Shown piece after piece: positions 45,162 to 53,764 of a stretch of 64,000 bases of DNA (the stretch's first letter is position 1; each line of letters begins with the position of its first letter). A program made the translations under genes and the position numbers. The DNA is from JB111 sp049856175 (lineage in GTDB: Bacteria > Actinomycetota > Actinomycetes > Actinomycetales > Actinomycetaceae): assembly GCF_049856175.1 (NCBI RefSeq), contig NZ_JBNDNA010000007.1, forward strand, positions 62,001-126,000, given 5' to 3'. The notes beneath the pieces are model-generated. The model was not told where the DNA came from. It did no database searches and saw only the letters and a list, made by a program, of their open reading frames with translations.

Positions 45162-46388
45162 TCAGTGCTCCGCGGGGGCGGCGGGACGGACCGGCTGACC
45201 GATGCCGGCCATGAGGTCGGTGAACCACTCCTGGGCGATGTCGAACGCCTTGCCGCCGCCGACCCGGTCGTGCTCGATCGCGCGCAGGAGCCCGTCGCGC
45301 TCCTCGTCGTGGCCGATGAGTCCGGAGCCGCCCTCGAGCGCCACCTGGACGGCGAGGTCGGTCATCGACTTGATGAGGCGCAGGTCGTCGGGGTCGGCCG
45401 CGGCGGACCGCGAGAAGTAGCCCGACTTCTGGACCATGACCTTCTCGGCGCCGAGCTTCTCGGCGAACTGCTTCGCGAACCAGTCGCCCGGGTTGATCGT
45501 GTCGAGCTTGACGTGGCCGAACGGGTCGCGCTCGACCTCCTCGCCACGGGCCTCGAGCTCCGCCACGATCTCCGGCACGCCGGCGCCCTCGGAGAGGAAG
45601 ATGTTGACGTTGCCCTGATCGTCCATGATCGCTCGCAGGCGGTCGGCCTCGGCGTCGATGTCGAGGTGCACCTCGGGCAGGAAGACGGCGTGGACGTCCC
45701 ACCGCTCGCGGGTGAGCCCGAGCGCGGGCGCCCACTCCTGCGTGTCGAGCCACGTCCGGTAGCGGCGCGCCGCCGCCGCCGTGAGGTAGCCGCAGTGCCG
45801 GCCCATGACCTCGTGGACGATGAGCATCCGCGGGTTCGAGCGGTGCTCACCGATGATGTTCGATGCGAACCGCGCCGCCTCGCCCGCCGCAGTCCAGGCC
45901 CCGAGGGACTGCCGCACGGGCACGATGTCGTTGTCGATCGTCTTCGGCAGGCCGACCACCGTCATGTGGTGGCCGTTCGCCTCGAGGTAGGCGGCGAGGT
46001 CGGCAGCGGTCGTGTTCGTGTCGTCGCCGCCGATCGTGTGGAGCACGTCGACGCCGTCCGCGACCAGCTGGTCGGCGGCGACCTTGAGCGGGTCCGCCCC
46101 CTCGGGCGCGAGCCCGCGCTCGACGAGGTTCGCCACGTTCGTCAGCTTGACGCGGGAGTTGCCGATCGGGCTGCCGCCGAAGCGGTGCAGGATCGGAGCC
46201 TGCGACCGGGCCTCGGGCGTGATCGTCACCGACGTGCCGGTGAGCAGCCCGTGGTACCCGTGCTGGTAGGCGATGATCTCGACCTCGGGGGCGATCTCCG
46301 TGTACCGCTCGATGAGACCGCCGACGGCGGAGGACAGGCACGGGGCGAAGCCGCCCGCGGTGAGCAGGGCGACGCGGCGGACTGACAT
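45162..46388 (-). CDS. Phosphofructokinase, probably pyrophosphate-dependent
   Basis: 408 residues from ATG 46388 behind AAAGG. The key motif reads IGGDDTNTTA; Asp in place of the Gly of the ATP-enzyme GGDGS predicts use of pyrophosphate. The catalytic loop is LPKTIDND. Other family features are HRFGGSPIGNSRVKL and VHEVMGRHCGYLTA. It phosphorylates fructose-6-phosphate reversibly. PPi enzymes of this type are common in Micrococcales. No neighbouring glycolytic gene is present. Confidence 0.9.
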   Translation of the reverse strand: MSVRRVALLTAGGFAPCLSSAVGGLIERYTEIAPEVEIIAYQHGYHGLLTGTSVTITPEARSQAPILHRFGGSPIGNSRVKLTNVANLVERGLAPEGADPLKVAADQLVADGVDVLHTIGGDDTNTTAADLAAYLEANGHHMTVVGLPKTIDNDIVPVRQSLGAWTAAGEAARFASNIIGEHRSNPRMLIVHEVMGRHCGYLTAAAARRYRTWLDTQEWAPALGLTRERWDVHAVFLPEVHLDIDAEADRLRAIMDDQGNVNIFLSEGAGVPEIVAELEARGEEVERDPFGHVKLDTINPGDWFAKQFAEKLGAEKVMVQKSGYFSRSAAADPDDLRLIKSMTDLAVQVALEGGSGLIGHDEERDGLLRAIEHDRVGGGKAFDIAQEWFTDLMAGIGQPVRPAAPAEH

Positions 46389-46480
46389 GAGTGACCTTTC
46401 GACGGCGCGGACCACACGTAACTCCCCCATCCTAGGAGCGCCGCCGGTGGCCCCGTGGCCCCGGTGGGCGGGTCCGGGTC

Positions 46481-46486
46481 TACCGT
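46481..46486 (+). promoter_or_regulatory. -10 hexamer TACCGT of the 46.5-kb membrane protein gene (leaderless)
   Basis: Separated by GGAGGC (six bases) from the GTG at 46493. The GGAGG is too close to the start to work as a ribosome binding site. Confidence 0.45.
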
Positions 46487-46492
46487 GGAGGC

Positions 46493-47056
46493 GTGACCAT
46501 CCGCCCTCCGGACCCCGGTGACGACGACCCGACGCCGTCGCACGACCCGGGTCGGTCGCGCCGGCCGCTCGACGACGCCGAGGTCGACCGGCGCTTCGCC
46601 TCGATCCTCGACCAGCTCGGCGTCGGCCCGGGCGACGCCGGACCCGACGACGCCGGTCCGGCAGGTGCCGGGCGCACCACCGGCCCCACCGACCCCGGGG
46701 CCGACGGCGACGCACCCGTCGGCACCGACCGTCTCGGCGCCCGGCCGGCCGTGGGCCGCGGGCTGGGACCGCGCGACCACGTGGTCGAGGAGCACCCCGA
46801 GGACCCCGAGTGGGGCATCGACGGCTTCGTCGAGCCGGACCCGCCGGGGCCCGACCTGTCCGACCCGGGCGCGATCCTGGGCTGGACGTGCGCGATCGCG
46901 CCGATCGTCCTCGGCATCGTCCTGGGGGTGCTCGGCCGTCCCCCGTCGGTCGCCCTCATGCTGCTCGGTCTGGCCGTGACGGTCGCAGGCATCGTGCTGC
47001 TCGTGCGCCGGCTGCCCGGGGAGCGGGGACACGGCTCGGACGGTGCGGTCGTCTGA
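46493..47056 (+). CDS. Small membrane protein of unknown function
   Basis: 187 residues. The first ~125 are disordered and Asp/Gly/Pro-rich with a conserved-looking DPEWGIDGFVEPDPPGPDLSDP segment. Two membrane helices follow (WTCAIAPIVLGIVLGVLG and VALMLLGLAVTVAGIVLLV). I recognise no named family. It is divergent from the phosphofructokinase gene and 91 bp upstream of the acyl-CoA ligase gene. Confidence 0.75.
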   Translation: MTIRPPDPGDDDPTPSHDPGRSRRPLDDAEVDRRFASILDQLGVGPGDAGPDDAGPAGAGRTTGPTDPGADGDAPVGTDRLGARPAVGRGLGPRDHVVEEHPEDPEWGIDGFVEPDPPGPDLSDPGAILGWTCAIAPIVLGIVLGVLGRPPSVALMLLGLAVTVAGIVLLVRRLPGERGHGSDGAVV

Positions 47057-47147
47057 GGCCACCCCGGCGCCTACTCTTGTCCCACCAGTACGGCAGGGCG
47101 GCCGCGGTCATGGTCGCCCGCCAGGACCAGCGCCGACGGAGGCCCCC

Positions 47148-49004
47148 ATGTCCAGCGAGACCACCCCCCGCCCGACCGCCTCGTTCCCCCGCGCGGTCGA
47201 GGTGCCCGCCGACTCCTCGATCACCACCCTCCTCGTCGACCACGCCCGTGAGGCGCCCGGCCGGGTGCTCTTCCGGGAGAAGGTCGCCGGCGAGTGGGTC
47301 GACCGCGACGCGGCCTGGAGCCTCGCGCGCGTCGAGGCGCTCGCCAAGGGCCTCATGGCTTCCGGGGTCGCCGCGGGCGACTCGGTGGCCATCATGTGCC
47401 GCACGCGCCTGGAGTGGACCCTGCTCGACCTCGCCGCCTGGTACGTCGGGGCCGTGCCCGTACCGATCTACGAGTCGTCCGCCGCCGACCAGGCCCAGTG
47501 GATCGTCAGCGACGCCGAGGTCACGGTGGCCTTCGCGGAGACCGAGGCCAACGCCGAGGTCCTGCGCGAGGCGGGCGGTCTCGAGGGTGGCACCCCGACC
47601 CTGCGCGAGGTCCTCGTCATCGACTCCGGCGCGCTGGAGACGCTCGCGGAGCGCGGCGCCGAGGTCTCCGACGACGAGGTGCGTGAGCGCCAGCGGGCCG
47701 TCCACCTCGACGACCTCGCGACCATCATCTACACGTCGGGCACGACCGGCCGGCCCAAGGGCGCCGAGCTCACGCACGAGAACTTTGCCGTCCTCGCCGT
47801 CGAGGCCGTCCACACCCTGCGCGAGGTCGTCTCCCAGCCGGGCTCGTGCACGCTGCTGTTCATCCCCCTGGCGCACGTGTTCGCCCGCTTCGTCGAGGTG
47901 CTCATCCTCGCCGCCGGCGTCCCGCTCGGGCACTCCCCCGAACCGAAGGAGGCCGTGGCCGACCTCGCCGTCTTCCGGCCCACCCTCCTGCTGTCGGTGC
48001 CGCGCATCTGGGAGAAGGTGTTCAACTCCGCCGAGCAGAAGGCGGGCAGCGGCATCAAGCTCCGCCTCTTCCGGGCGGCGGCGAAGGCCGCCGAGGACTA
48101 CTCCCGCGCCCTCGACACCTCGAGCGGCCCGTCGGCGCTCCTCAAGGCCCGCTACCGCGTCCTCGACCGCCTCGTGCTCGCCAAGCTCCGCGCGGTCATG
48201 GGCGGACGCCTGCGGTACGCCGTCTCGGGCGGCGCGCCGCTGGGCGAACGGCTAGGCCACTTCTACCGGGGCGTGGGCCTGGTCGTGCTCGAGGGCTACG
48301 GGCTCACCGAGACGACGGCGCCGATCGCCGTGGGACGCCCGGACTCCCTGCGGATCGGCACGGTGGGGCTGCCGATGCCGGGCACCGAGATACGCATCGC
48401 CGAGGACTCCGAGATCGAGGTGCGCGGCCTGCCCGTCTTCCGCGGCTACCGCGGCGGGGTGGGCGCGGACGCCATGACCGAGGACGGGTTCTTCCGCACC
48501 GGGGACCTCGGCTCGCTCGACGACGGGCACCTGCGCATCACCGGGCGCAAGAAGGAGATCATCGTGACGGCGGCCGGCAAGAACGTCGCCCCCGCCCTGC
48601 TCGAGGACCCGCTGCGCGGTCACCCGCTCATCTCCCAGTGCCTCGCGGTCGGGGACCAGCAGCCGTTCATCGCGGCGCTGATCACGCTCGACGAGGAGAT
48701 GCTGCCGGGCTGGCTCGACAACCACGGTCGCGAGCCGATGACCGCCGACCAGGCCCGCACCGACCCGTTCGTGCGCGAGCGGCTCCAGCAGGCGATCGAC
48801 CGGATCAATACCAAGTTCTCGCGCGCCGAGCAGATCAAGGAGTTCGTCATCCTGCCCGAGGACCTCACGGTGGAGAACGGGTACCTCACGCCGTCGCTCA
48901 AGGTGAAGCGCGCGGCCGTCCTCGCCGACCACGCCGAGCTCGTCGACTCGCTGTACTCCGACGCCCGGGCCCGCCGGGCGGCGGCCACCGGCGCGGACGC
49001 CTGA
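47148..49004 (+). CDS. Long-chain fatty-acid-CoA ligase (AMP-binding)
   Basis: 618 residues from ATG 47148. Adenylate-forming motifs: IIYTSGTTGRPKGAELTHEN, GYGLTETTAPIAV, EDGFFRTGDLG, ITGRKKEIIVTAAGKNVAP and the C-terminal Lys in LTPSLKVKR. This is the FadD15/bacterial long-chain ACSL-type of M. tuberculosis Rv2187. It activates fatty acids with ATP and CoA at the membrane face. A 16-bp perfect terminator hairpin follows at 49054-49088. Confidence 0.94.
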   Translation: MSSETTPRPTASFPRAVEVPADSSITTLLVDHAREAPGRVLFREKVAGEWVDRDAAWSLARVEALAKGLMASGVAAGDSVAIMCRTRLEWTLLDLAAWYVGAVPVPIYESSAADQAQWIVSDAEVTVAFAETEANAEVLREAGGLEGGTPTLREVLVIDSGALETLAERGAEVSDDEVRERQRAVHLDDLATIIYTSGTTGRPKGAELTHENFAVLAVEAVHTLREVVSQPGSCTLLFIPLAHVFARFVEVLILAAGVPLGHSPEPKEAVADLAVFRPTLLLSVPRIWEKVFNSAEQKAGSGIKLRLFRAAAKAAEDYSRALDTSSGPSALLKARYRVLDRLVLAKLRAVMGGRLRYAVSGGAPLGERLGHFYRGVGLVVLEGYGLTETTAPIAVGRPDSLRIGTVGLPMPGTEIRIAEDSEIEVRGLPVFRGYRGGVGADAMTEDGFFRTGDLGSLDDGHLRITGRKKEIIVTAAGKNVAPALLEDPLRGHPLISQCLAVGDQQPFIAALITLDEEMLPGWLDNHGREPMTADQARTDPFVRERLQQAIDRINTKFSRAEQIKEFVILPEDLTVENGYLTPSLKVKRAAVLADHAELVDSLYSDARARRAAATGADA

Positions 49005-49053
49005 CCGGCCCCGGGCGGCCCGGCGTCCACGGCACCTCGTCCCCGGTGCGCCG

Positions 49054-49088
49054 CGCCGACACCGTGGTCGCCGACCACGGTGTCGGCG
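49054..49088 (+). terminator. Perfect 16-bp hairpin after the acyl-CoA ligase gene
   Basis: CGCCGACACCGTGGTC pairs with GACCACGGTGTCGGCG over a 3-base loop. It also overlaps the expected -35 region of the exonuclease gene promoter, whose -10 is at 49097. Confidence 0.75.
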
Positions 49089-49096
49089 TCCGTCCG

Positions 49097-49102
49097 TAGC
49101 CT
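49097..49102 (+). promoter_or_regulatory. -10 hexamer TAGCCT of the exonuclease gene (leaderless)
   Basis: Separated by GTCCGC (six bases) from the GTG at 49109; no ribosome binding site is present. Confidence 0.55.
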
Positions 49103-49108
49103 GTCCGC

Positions 49109-50971
49109 GTGTCCTCGTTGCTCGCCCCGCCTCCCGGCCGCCGGCTGGTCGACGACGGCGACGCTCGAGGCGGCAGCGACGCGCAGGGCCACGGCCGCCC
49201 GTACCAGGTGGGGCTCGACGAGCTCGGCACGCCACTGAGCGAGGTGACGTTCGTCGTCGTCGACCTGGAGACCACCGGCGGGGCCGCCAGGTCGGACCGG
49301 ATCACCGAGATCGGCGCGGTCAAGGTGCGCGGGGGCGAGGTGCTCGCCGAGCTCGGCACGCTGGTCAACCCCGGCATCCCGGTCCCCCCGCAGATCACCG
49401 TCCTGACCGGCATCACCACGGCGATGGTCGCGCCCGCCCCGCCGATCGAGGAGGTGCTCCCGACCTTCCTGGAGATGGCGGGGTTCGACCGCGGCTCCGT
49501 GCTCGTGGCGCACAACGCCCGGTTCGACGTCGGGTTCCTCAAGGAGGCGATGCGCCGGCACGGCCGCGAGTGGCCCGCGCCGATGGTCGTCGACACCGTG
49601 CAGCTGGCCCGGCGCGTCGTGACCAACGACGAGGTCCCCAACCGCAGGCTCGGAACGCTCGCCGCATACTTCGGGGCGACCACCACGCCCGACCACCGGG
49701 CGCTGTCCGACGCCCGGGCCACCGTCGACGTCCTGCACGCCCTCATCGGGCGTCTCACCCCGCTCGGCATCACCCATCGCGAGGACCTGCCCACTCTCGC
49801 CGAGAAGGTCCCCGCGCACCGCCGCCGCAAGGCGAGCATCGCGGACGGGCTCTCCCGCGGCCCGGGCGTCTACCGGTTCGTGGGGCCCGGCGGGCAGGTC
49901 CTGTACGTGGGGCGGGCGACCAACCTGCGCCAGCGCGTGCGCTCGTACTTCACGAGCGCCGAGCGCCGGGCCCGCATCGGCGAGATGGTCGACCTCGCGG
50001 CGAGCGTCGAGGAGATCCCGTGCGCCACCGTGCTCGAGGCGCGGGTGCGCGAGCTGCGCCTCATCGCCGAGCTCGACCCGCCCTACAACCGACGCTCGAA
50101 GCGACCGAGCAGGTTGCCGTGGGTCCGGCTGACCGACGAGCCCCACCCGCGCCTGACGATCGTGCGTTCCCTCGACGCCGCCAGGCTGGGCACGGCGCTG
50201 GGCCCGTTCGGCTCGCAGCGGGCGGCGCGGCTCGCGGTCGAGGCGCTGCAGTCGGTGGTGCCGGTGCGCCGCTGCACCGCCCGCCTGCCCGCCGTGCCCC
50301 GGGCGGACGCCCGTGCGTGCGCGCTCGCCGAGCTGGGCCAGTGCTCGGCGCCGTGCGCGGCAGGGCCCGCGCTGCTGCAGATCCGGCCCCGCACCCTGGC
50401 GACCGGGACCGAGGAGCCCGTGGACCACGACCAGGCCGTCGCCGGCCTGCGCCGCGCGCTCGCCGGTGACCTCACGGCCGTGCGGACGGCCCTGCTGAGC
50501 AGGATCGGTGACCTGGCGGCCCGGCAGCGCTACGAGGAGGCGGCCACCGAGCGCGACCGGCTGCGGGCGCTGCTCGTGGCAGCCAGGCGCACCGAGCTGC
50601 TGCGGCCGCTCGTCGCCACCGCCGAGATCGTGGCCGCGCGGGCGAGGCCGGCCGGCGGCTGGGAGATCGTCGTGGTGCGGCACGGCCGGCTCGCCGGCAC
50701 CGCGATCTCTGCGCCGGGCGTCGACCCGATGGCCACCGTGGCGGACCTGGTCGCGACCGCCGAGCACGTCCCCGTGCCGACGTCGACGTGGGGAGCCGCG
50801 TCCGCGGAGGAGACCGAGATCCTCGCCGAGTGGCTGTGGCGCGGCGGCACGCGGATCGTCGACCGCACGGGGGACGTCCCGCTCGGCTCCCCGGTCGGCG
50901 GCGCCGGCTCGCTGCCCCTGCCGCCGGGACCCGACTCGCTCATCGGGGATGATGGGGGTCGGCGCCGCTGA
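49109..50971 (+). CDS. DEDDh 3'-5' exonuclease fused to UvrC-like GIY-YIG nuclease domain
   Basis: 620 residues. The N-terminal DEDDh exonuclease (~43-215) has VVDLETTGG, HNARFDVGFL and HRALSDA (exo I, II and III). The second part (~250-330) is a GIY-YIG domain (PGVYRFVGPGGQVLYVGRATNLRQRVRSYF), followed by a UvrC-type middle region with a Cys pair (CALAELGQCSAPC) and UvrB-interacting UVR-like stretch. This Rv2191-type architecture resembles the exonuclease proofreading subunit joined to a Cho/UvrC nuclease, likely for DNA repair. It lacks the UvrC C-terminal RNase H and HhH domains. Confidence 0.92.
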   Translation: MSSLLAPPPGRRLVDDGDARGGSDAQGHGRPYQVGLDELGTPLSEVTFVVVDLETTGGAARSDRITEIGAVKVRGGEVLAELGTLVNPGIPVPPQITVLTGITTAMVAPAPPIEEVLPTFLEMAGFDRGSVLVAHNARFDVGFLKEAMRRHGREWPAPMVVDTVQLARRVVTNDEVPNRRLGTLAAYFGATTTPDHRALSDARATVDVLHALIGRLTPLGITHREDLPTLAEKVPAHRRRKASIADGLSRGPGVYRFVGPGGQVLYVGRATNLRQRVRSYFTSAERRARIGEMVDLAASVEEIPCATVLEARVRELRLIAELDPPYNRRSKRPSRLPWVRLTDEPHPRLTIVRSLDAARLGTALGPFGSQRAARLAVEALQSVVPVRRCTARLPAVPRADARACALAELGQCSAPCAAGPALLQIRPRTLATGTEEPVDHDQAVAGLRRALAGDLTAVRTALLSRIGDLAARQRYEEAATERDRLRALLVAARRTELLRPLVATAEIVAARARPAGGWEIVVVRHGRLAGTAISAPGVDPMATVADLVATAEHVPVPTSTWGAASAEETEILAEWLWRGGTRIVDRTGDVPLGSPVGGAGSLPLPPGPDSLIGDDGGRRR

Positions 50972-51023
50972 CGCCGTCCCAGCCCCGGCCCGCCCATCGG
51001 CCGCCCGACAGCCAGGAGGAGAC

Positions 51024-51302
51024 ATGCTCACCGCCATCGTCATGATCGAGGCCGACGTCGCCCGCATCCCCGAGGTCGCCCAGCGCGTCGCCGACCTCGA
51101 CGGCATCTCCGAGGTCTACTCCGTCACCGGTGACTTCGACCTCATCGCCATCGCCCGGGTGGAGCAGCACGAGGACCTCGCGGACGTCGTGTCCGACCGT
51201 CTCGGCAAGATCGAGGGCGTCACGGGCACGACCACGTACCTCGCCTTCCAGGCGTACTCGCGCAACGATCTCGAGCAGGCGTTCCACATCGGGCTCGACT
51301 GA
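51024..51302 (+). CDS. Lrp/AsnC ligand-binding domain protein
   Basis: 92 residues from ATG 51024 behind AGGAGG. The whole protein is one RAM (Lrp/AsnC ligand-binding) domain: MIEADVARIPEVAQRVADLDGISEVYSVTGDFDLIAIARV. It has no helix-turn-helix, so it cannot bind DNA alone and may sense a small molecule or modulate another Lrp protein. It ends just before a 48-bp perfect hairpin. Confidence 0.9.
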   Translation: MLTAIVMIEADVARIPEVAQRVADLDGISEVYSVTGDFDLIAIARVEQHEDLADVVSDRLGKIEGVTGTTTYLAFQAYSRNDLEQAFHIGLD

Positions 51303-51313
51303 GCCCGCCAGAG

Positions 51314-51361
51314 ATCAAGGAGTGAGCCTGGATACGATAGTATCCAGGCTCACTCCTTGAT
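51314..51361. terminator. 48-bp perfect inverted repeat between convergent genes
   Basis: Two 22-base arms (ATCAAGGAGTGAGCC... and its exact complement) flank GATA as a loop, between the Lrp-like gene and trpD. It is unusually long, perfect and AT-rich for this genome and has no T-tract. It is most likely a bidirectional terminator; the arms could also be an insertion-derived or regulator-bound palindrome. Confidence 0.75.
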
Positions 51362-51383
51362 GACCGGGTGGCGTCGTCGCGCG

Positions 51384-52451
51384 TCAGCCGGCCGTCAGCT
51401 CGATCCAGCGGTCGAGGCGGGTGCGCGCCGCGCCGGAGTCGACGGACTCCCGGGCGTGGTCCAGCGCGATGCTCAGGCGGTCGACGAGGCCCGGGTGCTC
51501 CGCACGGTCCAGACCGGGCAGCGTGCCGTCCGCGACGAGCGCGGCCGCCGCGTTGAGCAGCACCGCCTCCCGCACCGACCCCGCCTCGCCCGCGAGGAGA
51601 CGCGTGGCCACGGCGGCGTTGTAGGCGGCGTCCTGCCCACGCAGGTCCTCGACCGTGCTCGGCGCGAGCCCGAGCTCGGTCACCGCGTCGATCTCGTGGG
51701 CGACCACCTCACCGTCCGCGACCTCCCACACCTGGTTGACGGTCGTGGTGGACAGCTCGTCCAGTCCGTTGTCGCGCCCGCGGAACACGAGCGCGGACGT
51801 CCCGCGTGCAGCCAGCACGCCGGCCACCAGCGGGGCGCTGCGCACCGGTGAGACACCGATCGCCCCCGCGCGGGGCCGCGCCGGGTTCGTCAGGGGCCCG
51901 AGGAGGTTGAATGCCGTGCCGATGCCGAGCGCGCGCCGGGTGGGCGCGGCGTGCCGCATCGAGGGGTGGAACATGTTCGCGAAGCAGAAGGTCAGCCCGT
52001 TCTCGTGGAAGACCCGCTCCACGGTGGGCACGTCGAGGTCGAGGTCGACACCCAGGCTCTCGAGCACGTCGGCCGAGCCGGACGCGGACGAGGAGGCCCG
52101 GTTCCCGTGCTTGACCACGCGCACCCCCGCGCCGGCGATGACGAGCGAGGCCATCGTCGAGATGTTGACCGTGCGCAGGCGGTCACCCCCGGTGCCGACG
52201 ATGTCGACGACGTCGGAGGGGACGTCGACCGGCAGCGCGTGCGCGAGCATCTCGTCCGCGAGGCCGCGCAGCTCGTCGACGGACTCGCCCTTCGTGCTCA
52301 GCGCCGCGAGGAAGCCGCCGAGGACCACCGGGTCCGTCGCCCCCGTCATCACCTCGTTCATCGCCCACGCGGTCTCCGGCGCGGACAGGTCCTCGCCCGC
52401 GACGACCCGTGCGAGCAGGTCGGGCCAGCGGACCGCGCGGCCCGACCTCAC
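51384..52451 (-). CDS. trpD: Anthranilate phosphoribosyltransferase
   Basis: 355 residues from GTG 52451, sharing GTGA with the stop of the receiver-domain gene. TrpD motifs: DIVGTGGDRLRTVNIST (PRPP-binding), KHGNRASSSASGSADVLESLG, NLLGPLTNPARP and GRDNGLDELS. It transfers phosphoribose to anthranilate in tryptophan synthesis. It stands alone, away from other trp genes, as in the M. tuberculosis Rv2192c locus. Confidence 0.96.
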   Translation of the reverse strand: MRSGRAVRWPDLLARVVAGEDLSAPETAWAMNEVMTGATDPVVLGGFLAALSTKGESVDELRGLADEMLAHALPVDVPSDVVDIVGTGGDRLRTVNISTMASLVIAGAGVRVVKHGNRASSSASGSADVLESLGVDLDLDVPTVERVFHENGLTFCFANMFHPSMRHAAPTRRALGIGTAFNLLGPLTNPARPRAGAIGVSPVRSAPLVAGVLAARGTSALVFRGRDNGLDELSTTTVNQVWEVADGEVVAHEIDAVTELGLAPSTVEDLRGQDAAYNAAVATRLLAGEAGSVREAVLLNAAAALVADGTLPGLDRAEHPGLVDRLSIALDHARESVDSGAARTRLDRWIELTAG

Positions 52452-52888
52452 GAGAGCCGCTCGCGCAGCAGGCCCGAGAGCGCCTCCTGGAGCGCGCGGG
52501 GGTCCACGGGGTAGGTCGCGACCGCGTCCGCCTCCGACCACGTGGCGAGCCACCGGTCCTCGGGCCGCGCGATCATCAGCAGCACCGGCGGGCAGCGGTA
52601 GACGCTCGTCTTCAGCCGGCGGGACAACGACATGCCGCCCTCCTTCGGCGACTCTGCGTCGAGCACGAGCGCGTCCACGCCGCCGGCCTCCACGCGCGAG
52701 ACGACCGCGTCGGCGGTCGCGGTCTCGACCAGGTCCACGAGCGGGAGGTCCCGTGCCGGACGGCGCCCCACCGAGGAGACGATCTGACTGCGTGTGGCGG
52801 AGTCGTCGGAGAAGACGAGGACGGTCATCCGCGCCTCGCCGACCTCCCCGGTCGACTCGGCGCCCTGGTCGGTCCTGGTCACGGTCAT
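52448..52888 (-). CDS. Stand-alone response-regulator receiver-like protein
   Basis: 146 residues from ATG 52888 behind GAGGAGCAGG. The single domain (MTVLVFSDDSATRSQIV..., VDALVLDAESPKEGGMSLSRRLK) resembles a CheY-type receiver with the conserved Asp near residue 77 in LVLDAE. The end VATYPVDPRALQEALSGLL is typical of the last helices. No output domain follows. It is coupled to trpD by GTGA and is divergent from ctaE, so a regulatory link to either is possible but not shown. Confidence 0.75.
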   Translation of the reverse strand: MTVTRTDQGAESTGEVGEARMTVLVFSDDSATRSQIVSSVGRRPARDLPLVDLVETATADAVVSRVEAGGVDALVLDAESPKEGGMSLSRRLKTSVYRCPPVLLMIARPEDRWLATWSEADAVATYPVDPRALQEALSGLLRERLS

Positions 52889-53026
52889 GTCCTGCTCCTC
52901 ACGCGTCCGATGCTCGGCACGGCGGCCCGGCCGCACGCCCACCACATCGTAGGCCCGGCGCGGATGTGACCGTCCTGACCGGCAGGCGCGCCGACGGGAG
53001 AGGTCCGCACCACCCCTGACGTGGGC

Positions 53027-53032
53027 CATAAT
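53027..53032 (+). promoter_or_regulatory. -10 hexamer CATAAT of ctaE (leaderless)
   Basis: Separated by GACCAG (six bases) from the GTG at 53039. A TTGACC-like -35 is not seen at the usual distance. Confidence 0.55.
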
Positions 53033-53038
53033 GACCAG

Positions 53039-53674
53039 GTGTCGTCTACCTCTGCACCCGCGCACGCACCGGGAACGGTGAACCGGCCGAACCCGCTGTC
53101 GGTCGGCGTCATCGTCTGGCTCGCCTCGGAGCTGATGTTCTTCGCCGGCCTGTTCGCGATGTACTTCACGCACCGGTCGGTCGCCGGCCCCGAGGCCTGG
53201 GCGGACGAGGCGTCCGTCCTCAACTTCCCCTGGGCCCTGAGCATCACCATCATCCTCGTGGCCAGCTCGTTCACCTGCCAGATGGGTGTGTGGGCCGCGG
53301 AGCGGTTCCAGCAGCGCCGCACCGGCGGCCTGCTCGACGTCCGCCGGTGGGGCATGAACGAGTGGTACTTCCTCACCTACGTGCTCGGCGCGATCTTCGT
53401 CGCCGGGCAGACCACCGAGTACATCGAGCTCATGCACCACGGCGTGACGATCCAGGCCAGCTCGTACTCCTCGGTCTTCTTCATCACCACCGGCTTCCAC
53501 GCCCTGCACGTGCTCGGCGGGCTCATCGCCTTCCTCTACGTCCTCGGCCGGTCCTACCAGGCCAAGACGTTCGGCCACCTCGAGGCCGGATCGGCCGTCG
53601 CCGTGTCGTACTACTGGCACTTCGTCGACGTCGTCTGGATCGGCCTGTTCATCATCATCTACATCATCAGATAG
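53039..53674 (+). CDS. ctaE: Cytochrome c oxidase subunit III
   Basis: 211 residues, the short five-helix actinobacterial form. Helices include SVGVIVWLASELMFFAGLFAMYF, LSITIILVASSF, FITTGFHALHVLGGLIAFLYVLG and HFVDVVWIGLFIIIYIIR; HALHVLGG is the family signature. It is part of the aa3 oxidase but transcribed with qcrC, qcrA and qcrB, as usual in actinobacteria (Rv2193). GTG 53039 is preferred over the GTG six codons upstream (53021) because the -10 lies between them. Confidence 0.95.
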   Translation: MSSTSAPAHAPGTVNRPNPLSVGVIVWLASELMFFAGLFAMYFTHRSVAGPEAWADEASVLNFPWALSITIILVASSFTCQMGVWAAERFQQRRTGGLLDVRRWGMNEWYFLTYVLGAIFVAGQTTEYIELMHHGVTIQASSYSSVFFITTGFHALHVLGGLIAFLYVLGRSYQAKTFGHLEAGSAVAVSYYWHFVDVVWIGLFIIIYIIR

Positions 53675-53764
53675 CGTCGCCGGGGCGCGGCACGGAACGG
53701 TCCGGACCTGCCCCGACATCCCACGGCCCCCACCACCGAAATCACCACCGAGAGGTCGAGAATC

